From Melioribacteraceae bacterium (GTDB lineage Bacteria > Bacteroidota > Ignavibacteria > Ignavibacteriales > Melioribacteraceae): a DNA stretch of 64,000 nt. Shown here piece after piece: positions 24,015 to 32,773 of the stretch (position 1 is its first letter; each line of letters opens with the position of its first letter). Both the position numbers and the translations under genes were made by a program. Under the pieces are notes generated by a model that worked only from the letters and a program-made list of their open reading frames with translations, was not told where the DNA came from and made no database searches. The stretch spans positions 1 to 64,000 of the forward strand of contig JALVFE010000017.1 in NCBI GenBank assembly GCA_027030245.1, in the 5' to 3' direction.

Positions 24015-25283
24015 ATGAAAAAATTAGTTTTGTTGTTATGTATTTTTTATGCTTCAATATCATTTGCTCAAGTGGAAGCTTCGAGGCACGAAACGATATT
24101 TAAACCCCGTTTTTATTTCGACATTGCAAATTATAAAAGCGATAAATTAGGAAAAACAAAAGTAGCGGTTTTTTTGGCGGTTCCTTATTCAAACATTCAA
24201 TTTGTTAAATCCAACAAAGGATTTGAAGCAAATTATTTCTTAACCATTACTTTTTACGATGAAGACGAAAACATTGTAACCGAACGGACTTGGAAAGAAA
24301 AGGTTATAACTCCTCAATTCAACCGTACCATTTCCAGAACAAGTTCGAATTTGAGTTATAAAACGTTTGATCTTACTCCCGGCAAATATACTTTGGGTTG
24401 TTCAATAGAGGATAACGACTCCAAAAAGAATTTTCAGATTAAAACGCCCATTGAAGTGCTGAATTTCAAAGACAGTGTTGAAGTAAGCGATTTGGTATTG
24501 GCGGAAAAAATCGTTAGAACAAAAACCGGTGATAGAATTTTACCGAACATTTCCCAAATTGTTACTACGCGGGACTCAACGATTCTTTTCTTCTTCGAAG
24601 TTTATTCCGATAAAGACCGCACCGTTCAAATAGAATATTCGTTAAGAGACCAAAAGAAAAATCTGGTTGCCCGGAAAAGCAACACATTGAAATTAGACAA
24701 AGGCAAAAACGTTATTTATCAAAATTTTGAACATCAAAACTTTACGCTTGGCAATTACGATTTGCTTGTTCAAATAAAGAACGAGGAAGGGAAAAATATA
24801 AAAGGTATCGGAAAACGTTTTGTCTCCAAAATTTACGGATTCCCAAGCAACATTACCGATTTGGATAAGGCAATAGAACAAATGATATACATAGCTTCAC
24901 ATTCGGAAATTAACTACATAAATGAAGCAAAGACATACAAAGAAAAGCTTGCCAGGTTTATCTCATTTTGGAAGAAAAAAGACCCTTCGCCCAACACTCT
25001 TGAAAATGAAGTTTTAAACGAATATTTCCGCAGAGTGGCATATGCAAATGCACACTTCAAAAGTTATTACGAAGGTTGGAAAACGGATATGGGCATGATT
25101 TATATTACTCTCGGTCCGCCGAACCAAGTAGAACGCCAGCCGGTAGCAATAGATTCAAAACCTTACGAAGTTTGGCTTTATTACGATTTAAACAAAACAT
25201 TCGTTTTTGTCGACAAAACAAATTTCGGCGATTATTATTTGGTAAACCCGATATTCGGCGATTGGTACAGATACAGACAATAA
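24015..25283 (+). CDS. Secreted GWxTD-domain protein
   Basis: 422 aa. The signal peptide MKKLVLLLCIFYASISFA leads to Ig-like or beta-sandwich regions (about 20-270), then a helical C-terminal domain with EGWKTDMGMIYITLGPP near residue 354, the GWxTD motif that names the family. The final part (YEVWLYYDLNKTFVFVD ... WYRYRQ) is also typical. Function is unknown; the family is frequent in Ignavibacteria, Chlorobi and Acidobacteria. ATG 24015 with GGGAG upstream gives a clean signal peptide. Placed between rimO and a PfkB kinase with 13-14 base gaps, so the three are likely co-transcribed. Confidence 0.85.
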   Translation: MKKLVLLLCIFYASISFAQVEASRHETIFKPRFYFDIANYKSDKLGKTKVAVFLAVPYSNIQFVKSNKGFEANYFLTITFYDEDENIVTERTWKEKVITPQFNRTISRTSSNLSYKTFDLTPGKYTLGCSIEDNDSKKNFQIKTPIEVLNFKDSVEVSDLVLAEKIVRTKTGDRILPNISQIVTTRDSTILFFFEVYSDKDRTVQIEYSLRDQKKNLVARKSNTLKLDKGKNVIYQNFEHQNFTLGNYDLLVQIKNEEGKNIKGIGKRFVSKIYGFPSNITDLDKAIEQMIYIASHSEINYINEAKTYKEKLARFISFWKKKDPSPNTLENEVLNEYFRRVAYANAHFKSYYEGWKTDMGMIYITLGPPNQVERQPVAIDSKPYEVWLYYDLNKTFVFVDKTNFGDYYLVNPIFGDWYRYRQ

Positions 25284-25297
25284 AAATTTAAAACCGG

Positions 25298-26266
25298 ATG
25301 ATACTTACTGTAACACTCAATCCTTTACTCGAACAGCGTTTTTCTTACGATACGGTAAAATGGGGTGCCGTAAACCGTAGTGCGGAATTACAGTTTGCCG
25401 CGGGCGGAAAAGGAATAAACGTAAGCAGGCAACTAAATAAACTTGGAATAAAAAATCTTTCAATGACTTTTCTCGGCGGTAACAACGGTAAAATTGTGCG
25501 TAAAATTTTGGATGAAGAAAAAATCAATTTCTCCGTTATCCCAACAAAATCGGAAACACGCACTGCAGCTTTGATTATTGAAAAAAAGAAAAAAAGGCTT
25601 TCCACATTTTTCGGACCGGATTCCGAAATTTCCGAAAAGGAAGCCGAACATTTCCTCGAAAAATTGGAAAAGGCAATAAAAAATTATTCGATTATCGTTT
25701 TCTCCGGGAGTTCACCTAATCAATTCACCGATAAAATTTTTCCGCGCGGAATCGAATTGGCAAAAAAATACGATAAAATTTCAGTTTTGGATACATACGG
25801 AAAACACTTAGCCGAATGCATAGAAAAAGAACCTACGGTTTACCACGGTAATGTTTCCGAAGTCTCGGCATCGCTCGGAATACCGCTAAAGACCGAAGAA
25901 GAAAAAATCGGATTCCTTGAATTTCTCTATTCCAAAAATATTAAACTCGGTTTTTTAACCGACGGCGCAAATACCGGTTATGCACATAAATTTAATTTTC
26001 ACTATAAAATTGAAAATCCGAAAGTTACGGAAATAGACGGAACGGGAAGCGGCGATGCGTTTGTAGCCGGAATTGTTTACGGTCTTGCCAAATCAATGGT
26101 GTTCGACGATTTCACGAAATTCGCCGCATCACTCGGAGCGCTAAACGCTTCGCGCTGGGACGTTTGCAACTCCGGTCTGGAAGATGCGCAAAGTCTGTCC
26201 GCAAAAGTTTTGCTTTCCCCGATCGGCAAAAAAATGAAATTGATTGATGATTCGCCTACAGTTTAA
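25298..26266 (+). CDS. PfkB-family sugar kinase, 1-phosphofructokinase-like
   Basis: 322 aa ribokinase-fold kinase. N-terminal MILTVTLNPLLEQRF, GGKGINVSRQLNKLG near 36-50 and the catalytic GTGSGDAFVAG near 248-258 with the base Asp match the FruK/LacC subgroup that phosphorylates fructose 1-phosphate or tagatose 6-phosphate. The substrate-binding Asp usual after LNPxx (LNPxxD) is Glu here, and no PTS or aldolase gene is nearby, so the substrate is open. Its last 20 bases overlap the Omp85 gene. Confidence 0.8.
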   Translation: MILTVTLNPLLEQRFSYDTVKWGAVNRSAELQFAAGGKGINVSRQLNKLGIKNLSMTFLGGNNGKIVRKILDEEKINFSVIPTKSETRTAALIIEKKKKRLSTFFGPDSEISEKEAEHFLEKLEKAIKNYSIIVFSGSSPNQFTDKIFPRGIELAKKYDKISVLDTYGKHLAECIEKEPTVYHGNVSEVSASLGIPLKTEEEKIGFLEFLYSKNIKLGFLTDGANTGYAHKFNFHYKIENPKVTEIDGTGSGDAFVAGIVYGLAKSMVFDDFTKFAASLGALNASRWDVCNSGLEDAQSLSAKVLLSPIGKKMKLIDDSPTV

Positions 26267-28025
26267 ATATCTCCTCATTTTTTTCTTTTTTGCATCAGTT
26301 ATTCCGGCTCAAACCGTAAATCATATATCAATCGAAGGAACCCGCATTTTCGATAAGCAAACTTATCTTGATTGGTTGAAAATTAAAACCGTGGATAAAA
26401 TTAAAAATCCCACAGCTTTAAACGATTCGCTTCGCAACCGGATTTCCAAATATCTTGCAGCCGAAGGTTATTACGATTTCGACATTAAAAAAATATCCCT
26501 TACACCGGCAAAGGATTCGGCAAATTTTACTCTTACTATTCAGATCGCAGAAAACGAACCGACATACATAAAACAAATAAAACTAAAAGCAGAAAACTTG
26601 GATGGAAATGATTCCCTAAATGTTTTGCCGGAATTGGAATCTTTAAAAGACAAAATTTTCAAAAAATCACTTGTGGAAAAATCCGTTGCCCGCGTATTAA
26701 ATTATTACGAAGAAAACGGTTTTCCTTTCGCAAAGGTAAAAATTTATTCGGTTTCATTTTCATATGATTCCCTTACAAACAAATATTTTGCCGATATAAT
26801 TTTCCGTATAGATAAAAATCGAATAAGTAAAATTGATAAAATTGAAATTAAAGGTAATACAAAAACAAAACCGGAAGTAATCATCAGGAATTTGAGAATC
26901 GAGCCCGGTGAAATTTATTCCGAAGAGAAAATAGCGGACATTCCGCGCAAATTAAACCGCTTGCAATTCTTTGAGAAAGTTGATAAACCACAGTTTTACT
27001 TTAACTCGAAGAACGAAGGAATTTTATTAATCAAAGTAAAAGAAAAACAAACAAATTTCTTTGACGGCATACTTGGATTTGTGCCCGGCAAAAACAAAAA
27101 CGAAAAAGGATATTTCACCGGCTTCGTAAATGTTAATTTGCGCAATTTATTCGGAACGGGTCGTGCTTTCGCGGTTAAGTGGCTTCAGGAAAACAGGTTC
27201 TCGCAGGAATTGGAATTAAATTATCTTGAGCCTTGGATTTTCAATTATCCGTTCAATTTTGAAGCCGGTCTCTACCAACGCAAACAAGATACAACTTACA
27301 TAAAAAGAAAAATTGAAGGCAGCATCGAATATCTTACTACGGAAAATATTTCCGCATCTGTTTTCGTAACAAGCGGTTCCACTTTTCCGATACTGAACGA
27401 CGAAAATAAATTTACGGTTTTCAATTCATCTTCGCTTTCCACCGGCGTTAAATTAAGGATTGATACGCGGAATAATCCGCTTGCTCCGAAAAGCGGAATT
27501 TTATTTATAAACTCGTACGCTTTTACCGCAAAAAAGATTAATGGACCCGAGCAATTTTTAACTGAACAAACTCCAAAAGAAATTAATCTTCAACGTTTGG
27601 AATTGGATTTTGCTTTTTACTACGAATTTCTCCAAAATCAGGTTGCGCAACTTTCAGTTCACGGCAAAGAATTGCGGGGTAGCTCTTTTGAGATAAGCGA
27701 CCTTTATAAATTCGGCGGCACCAACTCGATACGCGGTTACCGGGAAAAGCAATTTTCCGCAAACCGTATTTTGTGGTCGAATATCGAATACAGATATTTG
27801 ATTTCCGAATTTTCTTATGCGTTTCTCTTCTTTGATATCGGCTATTATTTAAGAACCGAAAATCAATACTTAAAAACAGAAAAGGTTTCGGAAGTATTGA
27901 AGAGTTTCGGAATCGGTTTCAGTCTGGAATCCGCGTTAGGAATTTTGAACATCAGCTATGCGGTGCCGCAAGGTTCATCAATCGGTAAAGGATTGATTCA
28001 CTTCGGAATATTGAATAACTTTTAG
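26247..28025 (+). CDS. Omp85/BamA-superfamily outer-membrane protein with POTRA domains
   Basis: 592 aa. The signal peptide RLQFKYLLIFFFFASVIPA precedes about three POTRA domains (roughly 22-265; repeated pattern as in ISKIDKIEIKGNTKTKPEVIIRNL) and a C-terminal barrel (about 270-592) with the FGGTNSIRGYRE motif of the Omp85 surface-antigen domain. It is shorter than BamA (usually five POTRA, about 800 aa) and closer in layout to TamA. Likely role is assembly or export of envelope proteins or lipids. Start ATG 26247 (TTG at 26244 also possible) overlaps the kinase gene by 20 bases, so translation is coupled. Confidence 0.85.
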   Translation: MIRLQFKYLLIFFFFASVIPAQTVNHISIEGTRIFDKQTYLDWLKIKTVDKIKNPTALNDSLRNRISKYLAAEGYYDFDIKKISLTPAKDSANFTLTIQIAENEPTYIKQIKLKAENLDGNDSLNVLPELESLKDKIFKKSLVEKSVARVLNYYEENGFPFAKVKIYSVSFSYDSLTNKYFADIIFRIDKNRISKIDKIEIKGNTKTKPEVIIRNLRIEPGEIYSEEKIADIPRKLNRLQFFEKVDKPQFYFNSKNEGILLIKVKEKQTNFFDGILGFVPGKNKNEKGYFTGFVNVNLRNLFGTGRAFAVKWLQENRFSQELELNYLEPWIFNYPFNFEAGLYQRKQDTTYIKRKIEGSIEYLTTENISASVFVTSGSTFPILNDENKFTVFNSSSLSTGVKLRIDTRNNPLAPKSGILFINSYAFTAKKINGPEQFLTEQTPKEINLQRLELDFAFYYEFLQNQVAQLSVHGKELRGSSFEISDLYKFGGTNSIRGYREKQFSANRILWSNIEYRYLISEFSYAFLFFDIGYYLRTENQYLKTEKVSEVLKSFGIGFSLESALGILNISYAVPQGSSIGKGLIHFGILNNF

Positions 28026-28069
28026 TTTGTTTTGTCAGCTTACAATTAAATTTACTAAATAAGGTTTTG

Positions 28070-28927
28070 ATGAATTCCGGCAGAAAAGTTTTTGCGGTTT
28101 TTAAAATTATCAGACCCGCAAACGTTTTAATTACTTTTGTTACAATTTTTTTAGCGGGAGTAATTTGCGCGCCCGGAACTTTCCCGGCGGTAAAAATTTT
28201 ACTCGCTTCCTTTTCCGGTGCATTTGTAGCCGCGGCAGGAAACGTAATTAACGATTATTTTGATGTTGAAATCGACAAAATAAACAGACCCGAAAGGGTA
28301 ATTCCGCAAAACATTCTTACCAAAAAGGATGCTTTGATTTTATTTGCGGTTCTTAAATTTTTCGCATTCTTTCTTTCATTACAGATAAACTTGATTGCAT
28401 TTGCAATTGTAATCGTAACAAGCATTTTGCTTTTTCTTTATTCATTAAAATTAAAGAGAATTGCGCTCATCGGTAATCTGACGGTAGCTTTTTTAACCGG
28501 CTTGGCATTCATTTACGGCGCCGTGGCGGTCGGGAATTGGTCGGGCGGAATTTTCCCTGCGTTATTCGCCTTTTTGGTTAATTTTGCCAGAGAAATTCTA
28601 AAAGATATAGAAGATATTGAAGGCGACGCCAAAATGGGAATAGCCACGTTCCCGATTAAAGCCGGAATTGCCAAAAGTAATTTTTTAATTTCAGCCACTT
28701 TAATATTACTGATTTTATTAACTCCGGTTCCCTATTTTATGAAAATTTATAATATTCAATATTTTATATTTGTGTTGATAATTGTCGACTCATTGTTTGT
28801 CTTTTTTCTAAAAGAGTTGAACAGTAAAGAAGAAAAGAAAAATTTGCGCAAACTCGGGAATCTGTTAAAAATCAACATGATATTGGGATTAACGGCAATT
28901 TACTTGGGCAGTAATCTTTTCGGATAA
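28070..28927 (+). CDS. UbiA-family prenyltransferase
   Basis: 285 aa, about eight to nine membrane helices. First Asp-rich motif NDYFDVEIDKINRPER (about 63-78) and second DIEDIEGDAKMG (about 180-191) bind the prenyl diphosphate via Mg2+. NRPERVIP resembles bacterial geranylgeranylglyceryl-phosphate geranylgeranyltransferase-like members more than MenA. With a menaquinone operon in the same window, MenA-type prenylation of DHNA remains an alternative. ATG 28070 with AGG 7 nt upstream is chosen over a TTG one codon earlier. rnhB starts 4 bases after the stop. Confidence 0.85.
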   Translation: MNSGRKVFAVFKIIRPANVLITFVTIFLAGVICAPGTFPAVKILLASFSGAFVAAAGNVINDYFDVEIDKINRPERVIPQNILTKKDALILFAVLKFFAFFLSLQINLIAFAIVIVTSILLFLYSLKLKRIALIGNLTVAFLTGLAFIYGAVAVGNWSGGIFPALFAFLVNFAREILKDIEDIEGDAKMGIATFPIKAGIAKSNFLISATLILLILLTPVPYFMKIYNIQYFIFVLIIVDSLFVFFLKELNSKEEKKNLRKLGNLLKINMILGLTAIYLGSNLFG

Positions 28928-28931
28928 ATCA

Positions 28932-29528
28932 ATGAAAAAGTTCGATAATAAATTTCTAACGGATGAAATAAAATTAATTGCGGGCGTAGACGAAGCCGGG
29001 CGCGGTCCTTTGGCGGGACCTGTAGTAGCAGCGGCGGTAATTTTCGATCCCGGTTTTTATTTAGATGAAGTAAACGACTCAAAACAATTATCGCCCCGAT
29101 TAAGAGAATCGGTTTTTCCGAAAATTCTGGACAATGCAATTTCTTACGGAATTGGTATTGTTGATAATTTGGAAATAGACGAAATAAATATCCTTCAAGC
29201 ATCCCTTAAAGCAATGAAAATTGCCGTTTCCAAATTACAATATGAACCGGATTTAGTTTTAATTGACGGGAATAAATCATTCTTTTCCGAATTAAATACC
29301 AAAACCGTAGTTAAAGGAGATTCAAAATCTTTTGCAATTGCCGCGGCTTCCATAATTGCAAAAGTTACGCGCGACCGTCTTATGATTAAAGCTTCGAAAA
29401 AATTTCCCGAATACGGTTGGGAGAAAAATAAAGGCTACGGAACAAAACAACATATTTCCGCAATTCAAAAACATGGTATTACGCCTTTGCACAGAAAAAG
29501 TTTTTTAAGTAATATTTTAGCTACGTAA
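28932..29528 (+). CDS. rnhB: Ribonuclease HII
   Basis: 198 aa. Cuts RNA in RNA-DNA hybrids and removes misincorporated ribonucleotides. IAGVDEAGRGPLAGPVVAAAVIF gives the catalytic Asp/Glu pair (DE of GVDEAGRG); LVLIDGNK supplies the third acid and SIIAKVTRDR the last. Compact gene directly after the UbiA gene and before yraN, an order shared by many bacteria (rnhB-yraN). Confidence 0.95.
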   Translation: MKKFDNKFLTDEIKLIAGVDEAGRGPLAGPVVAAAVIFDPGFYLDEVNDSKQLSPRLRESVFPKILDNAISYGIGIVDNLEIDEINILQASLKAMKIAVSKLQYEPDLVLIDGNKSFFSELNTKTVVKGDSKSFAIAAASIIAKVTRDRLMIKASKKFPEYGWEKNKGYGTKQHISAIQKHGITPLHRKSFLSNILAT

Positions 29529-29554
29529 ATATCCTTAATTGAAGATTAACCGAC

Positions 29555-29914
29555 ATGAGCAGATATAAAAAATCTTTCGGGGAAAAAGGCGAAGAGCTTG
29601 CAGCGGAATACTTGAAAAGTCTCGGATATGAAATTATACAAAGAAACTACCGGTTCGGTCACGGCGAAATCGATATAATCGCGAAAGACAAAGAAACGCT
29701 TGTTTTTGTGGAAGTGAAAACCCGGGAAAATCTTAAATTCGGTCCGCCCGAACTAGCGATAACCAAAAAGAAACAAAGGCAAATAAAAAAAATCGGCGAA
29801 GCATATTTGTACGAAAATAATATTTCCGATACTCAATGCAGAATAGACGTAATTGCAATTTTGATGGAACGCAACAAACAGCCCAAACTTAATCACATTA
29901 TCAACGCATTTTAA
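29555..29914 (+). CDS. yraN: YraN/UPF0102 endonuclease-fold protein
   Basis: 119 aa, standard for UPF0102. G..GEELAAEYLKSLGYEI, GEIDIIAKD and LVFVEVKTRE form the PD-(D/E)xK-like nuclease core. Usually beside rnhB, as here; biochemical role unsettled. Confidence 0.92.
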   Translation: MSRYKKSFGEKGEELAAEYLKSLGYEIIQRNYRFGHGEIDIIAKDKETLVFVEVKTRENLKFGPPELAITKKKQRQIKKIGEAYLYENNISDTQCRIDVIAILMERNKQPKLNHIINAF

Positions 29915-29980
29915 TTGTCACACGGATAAAATCTTATTTCTATAATCGTTATATTAGTGAATAATAAAATTTCATAAAAA

Positions 29981-30784
29981 ATGAATTTACCGCGACTGTT
30001 AATAAAACGTAACCTTACATTTTCGGAATTTCTATATAATTTTTTCGCAACCATTTCCGGATTAACAATCTTCAACTTGCAATTTTTCAAAGAAGTTTTT
30101 CTTCCGCCGTATGAAATTCCGGAAATAAAAAAGCATATGAACGAGCTTGGAGTAAAAACTTTTCCCATTGTAAGCGTTACCGGTTTGATTATCGGTTTGG
30201 TAATGGCAATGCAAAGTTTACCGGTTTTTATGAGATTCGGCGCTACCGATTATTTGCCCGGTACCGTTGCATTGTCGGTCGTGAGAGAATTAGGTCCTGT
30301 TATAACAGCTTTAATTTTTGCGGGAAGAGTCAGTTCCGGTATCGGAGCGGAGCTCGGTTCGATGAGAGTTACCGAACAAATCGACGCCATGGAAGTTTCG
30401 GGAATTAATCCGTTCAAATATTTGGTGGTTACCAGAATCATCGCAACTACATTTACATTACCTTTATTAACCGTTTACGTTATTGCAATCGCACTATTCG
30501 GAAGCTTTTTCGCAATCACTATCGAACAAGGAACGAATTTCGAATATTACAAAAACGCCGTTATCGATATGCTGCAATTCAGCGATTTTATTCCCGGAAT
30601 TGCCAAAACGTTTGTTTTCGGTTACATAGTAGGACTTGTAGGCGCGTACAAAGGATATACAGCGGAAGGCGGAACAGAAGGCGTCGGTAAAGCTTCCACA
30701 ACTTCGGTTGTGCTTTCTTCCTTATTGATATTGCTTTTCGATACAATTTTAGTAAAAATTACTTTGTGGTTATGGCCGACGTAA
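29981..30784 (+). CDS. mlaE: Lipid-transport ABC permease MlaE
   Basis: 267 aa MlaE (DUF140) permease with about six membrane helices. Signature pieces: VVRELGPVITALIFAGRVSSGIGAELGSMRVTEQIDAMEV and VFGYIVGLVGAYKGYTA. With MlaF (ATPase) and MlaD (MCE) it moves phospholipids between inner and outer membrane. It overlaps mlaF by 13 bases. A TTGTCA (29915) ... TATAAT (29941) pair lies upstream but with a 20-nt spacer, so promoter assignment is doubtful. Confidence 0.93.
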   Translation: MNLPRLLIKRNLTFSEFLYNFFATISGLTIFNLQFFKEVFLPPYEIPEIKKHMNELGVKTFPIVSVTGLIIGLVMAMQSLPVFMRFGATDYLPGTVALSVVRELGPVITALIFAGRVSSGIGAELGSMRVTEQIDAMEVSGINPFKYLVVTRIIATTFTLPLLTVYVIAIALFGSFFAITIEQGTNFEYYKNAVIDMLQFSDFIPGIAKTFVFGYIVGLVGAYKGYTAEGGTEGVGKASTTSVVLSSLLILLFDTILVKITLWLWPT

Positions 30785-31524
30785 ACATAATCAGAATAGA
30801 AAATTTAACTAAGCGATTCGACGATTTTACGGTATTGGACAATGTTTCCATTAATGTTAAAGAAGGCGAAAATCTTATTGTTTTCGGACGAAGCGGTACG
30901 GGTAAAAGTGTTTTGCTGAAATGCACAATCGGTTTGCTGAAACCCGACGGCGGTAATATTTTTATTAAAGACAAAAACATTCTTGAACTTTCCACTAAGG
31001 AATTGAATAAAGTGCGCAAACATACAAGTTTCCTTTTTCAAAGCGCGGCGCTTTACGATTCCATGACCGTCCGCGAAAACTTGGAATTCCCTTTGAGAAA
31101 AGGCGGCTACAACTTAACGGAAGAAGAAATAGAAGAACGGGTATATAAAAATTTGGAACTCGTATCCTTGGTTGAAGCAATAGACAAAATGCCTTCGGAG
31201 CTTTCCGGTGGAATGAGAAAACGGATTGGGCTTGCCCGGGCAATAATTACCGAACCGGAAATTATGTTTTACGACGAGCCGACCACCGGACTCGATCCGA
31301 TAACATCGAAGGAAATAAGCGAATTGATTATTAACTTGCAGAAACAATTGAATATGACGTCCATTGTTGTTACCCACGATTTAATTTGCGCAAAGATTAT
31401 TGCCGACCGTGCAATATTTCTTAAAGATGCAAAAGTTGCTTACGAAGGAACTTTGGACGAATTGATTCACTCTAAAGATAAATTTTTACAGAACTTTTTC
31501 AGCGTTGATTTAATAAATGCTTAA
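30772..31524 (+). CDS. mlaF: Lipid-transport ABC ATPase MlaF
   Basis: 250 aa. Walker A GRSGTGKSVLLK near 39-50, Q-loop FLFQSAAL, signature LSGGMRKRIGLARAI, Walker B IMFYDEPTTGLD, H-loop VTHD. The LSGGMRKR form of the signature is typical of Mla/Ttg2 ATPases. ATG 30772 (GTG 30766 also possible) overlaps the mlaE end, giving translational coupling. Confidence 0.94.
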   Translation: MADVNIIRIENLTKRFDDFTVLDNVSINVKEGENLIVFGRSGTGKSVLLKCTIGLLKPDGGNIFIKDKNILELSTKELNKVRKHTSFLFQSAALYDSMTVRENLEFPLRKGGYNLTEEEIEERVYKNLELVSLVEAIDKMPSELSGGMRKRIGLARAIITEPEIMFYDEPTTGLDPITSKEISELIINLQKQLNMTSIVVTHDLICAKIIADRAIFLKDAKVAYEGTLDELIHSKDKFLQNFFSVDLINA

Positions 31525-31535
31525 AGGAAAAAATT

Positions 31536-32591
31536 ATGTTTAAACATTTGGAAGGCGCCCGCCTCGGTATTTTTATTTTTCTCGGAACGGTATTGTTCGT
31601 TGTTGCAATTTTCATGATTGGCAGCAAGAAATCGATTTTTGTTAAAACATACACCGTAAAAACTTATTTCTCCGATGTGCAAGGACTGAAAACCGGAGCC
31701 GCCGTACGTTTAAGCGGAATCAACGTTGGTAGCGTGCAAAGTATAAAATTAACGGGCGATTCCGCCAGCGTTGTCGAAGTAACAATGAGCATCGATAAAG
31801 AACTAAGCAAATTTATACGCCTTGATAGCGAAGCCTCAATAGAAACGGAAGGTTTAATCGGCAGCAAAATAGTTGCCATTACACCCGGTTCACCAAATCT
31901 AGCGGAAATTGAAAACGGCGGAATTATTAAATCCAAAGCTCCGGTGAACTTCGGGAAAATAATCGAAGAAACACAAGGGATAATGGCTTACACAAAAGAA
32001 ATCACGAAAAACTTTTCCGAAATAGTTGAAAAAGTTAATAAAGGTAACGGAACGCTTGGCAAAATTGTTAACGACGACGACCTTTATTATGCAAGTGTGG
32101 ACATTATCAGAACTGCGGATACAACGTTAACCGCATTAACCGAACAATTCGACAAAGTTTCGGATATTATTCTGAAAATGGGAGAAGGCACTTACAGTAT
32201 TTTGGCAAATGTGGACAGCGTAACACTGGATGTTAAAAAATTAATTACTCACGTTGAAAAGGGCGAAGGCGTTTTAGGAGCGCTTATCTCCGACAGAAGC
32301 GCCTATGATTCAATCAAAACCGTAATTAATAAACTGGCGAACACGATGGAAGCCGCACGGCTTGGAACCGAAGCATTTTGGGAAAACATGGAAGCTTTGA
32401 AGCATAATTGGTTATTTAAAAGCTACTTCGAAGAAAGGGGTTATTGGGACAGACCAAAATACGAAAAAGAATTGGACGAAAAACTAAAACAGCTTAAAGA
32501 ACAAGAAGAAAAAATCGATAAAAAATTAAAAGAACTTAAAGCCCTCGAAGAAAAATTATCTTCGCTTCAACGGGAAACTACGGGGGAATAA
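31536..32591 (+). CDS. mlaD: MCE-domain substrate-binding protein MlaD
   Basis: 351 aa. N-terminal membrane anchor (LGIFIFLGTVLFVVAIFMIG), MCE domain about 35-130 (YFSDVQGLKTGAAVRLSGINVG, IETEGLIGSK), then a long helical region ending in a Lys/Glu coiled coil (about 305-345). MlaD hexamers guide lipid through the periplasm. An AAAGGA site precedes the ATG. It is longer than E. coli MlaD (about 180 aa), as usual in this phylum. No mlaB or mlaC follows; the next gene is uvrA. Confidence 0.92.
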   Translation: MFKHLEGARLGIFIFLGTVLFVVAIFMIGSKKSIFVKTYTVKTYFSDVQGLKTGAAVRLSGINVGSVQSIKLTGDSASVVEVTMSIDKELSKFIRLDSEASIETEGLIGSKIVAITPGSPNLAEIENGGIIKSKAPVNFGKIIEETQGIMAYTKEITKNFSEIVEKVNKGNGTLGKIVNDDDLYYASVDIIRTADTTLTALTEQFDKVSDIILKMGEGTYSILANVDSVTLDVKKLITHVEKGEGVLGALISDRSAYDSIKTVINKLANTMEAARLGTEAFWENMEALKHNWLFKSYFEERGYWDRPKYEKELDEKLKQLKEQEEKIDKKLKELKALEEKLSSLQRETTGE

Positions 32592-32773
32592 CTCTCGAGC
32601 TGAGATGTCAGCTGGAGTAATTTAGTACCGCAACCTTATTAAAAAGTGTGTTTCACTTTTAGCCGGTTACAATGAACCCATTCGGCACGTCCCTTCTTTT
32701 TTGATTACCGAAGAATTACAACATATTCTGAAATTTTTACTATCTTTTTTGTTTGCACTAAAAATCTTTTACA
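32592..32773. other. Intergenic region between mlaD and uvrA
   Basis: Holds a short hairpin AGCTGA-GATG-TCAGCT (32598-32613) and a weak terminator-like AAAAGTG/CACTTTT (32642-32660). A TATCTTTTTTG box near 32741 could be part of a uvrA promoter. No gene seen. Confidence 0.4.

Noticed and set aside
28070-28927. Calling the UbiA-family gene menA
   Set aside because: The motifs fit lipid prenyltransferases better and it is 32 kb from the men genes; left as family-level call.
32592-32773. Possible tRNA or small RNA before uvrA
   Set aside because: Only short hairpins; no T arm or acceptor pairing could be found.
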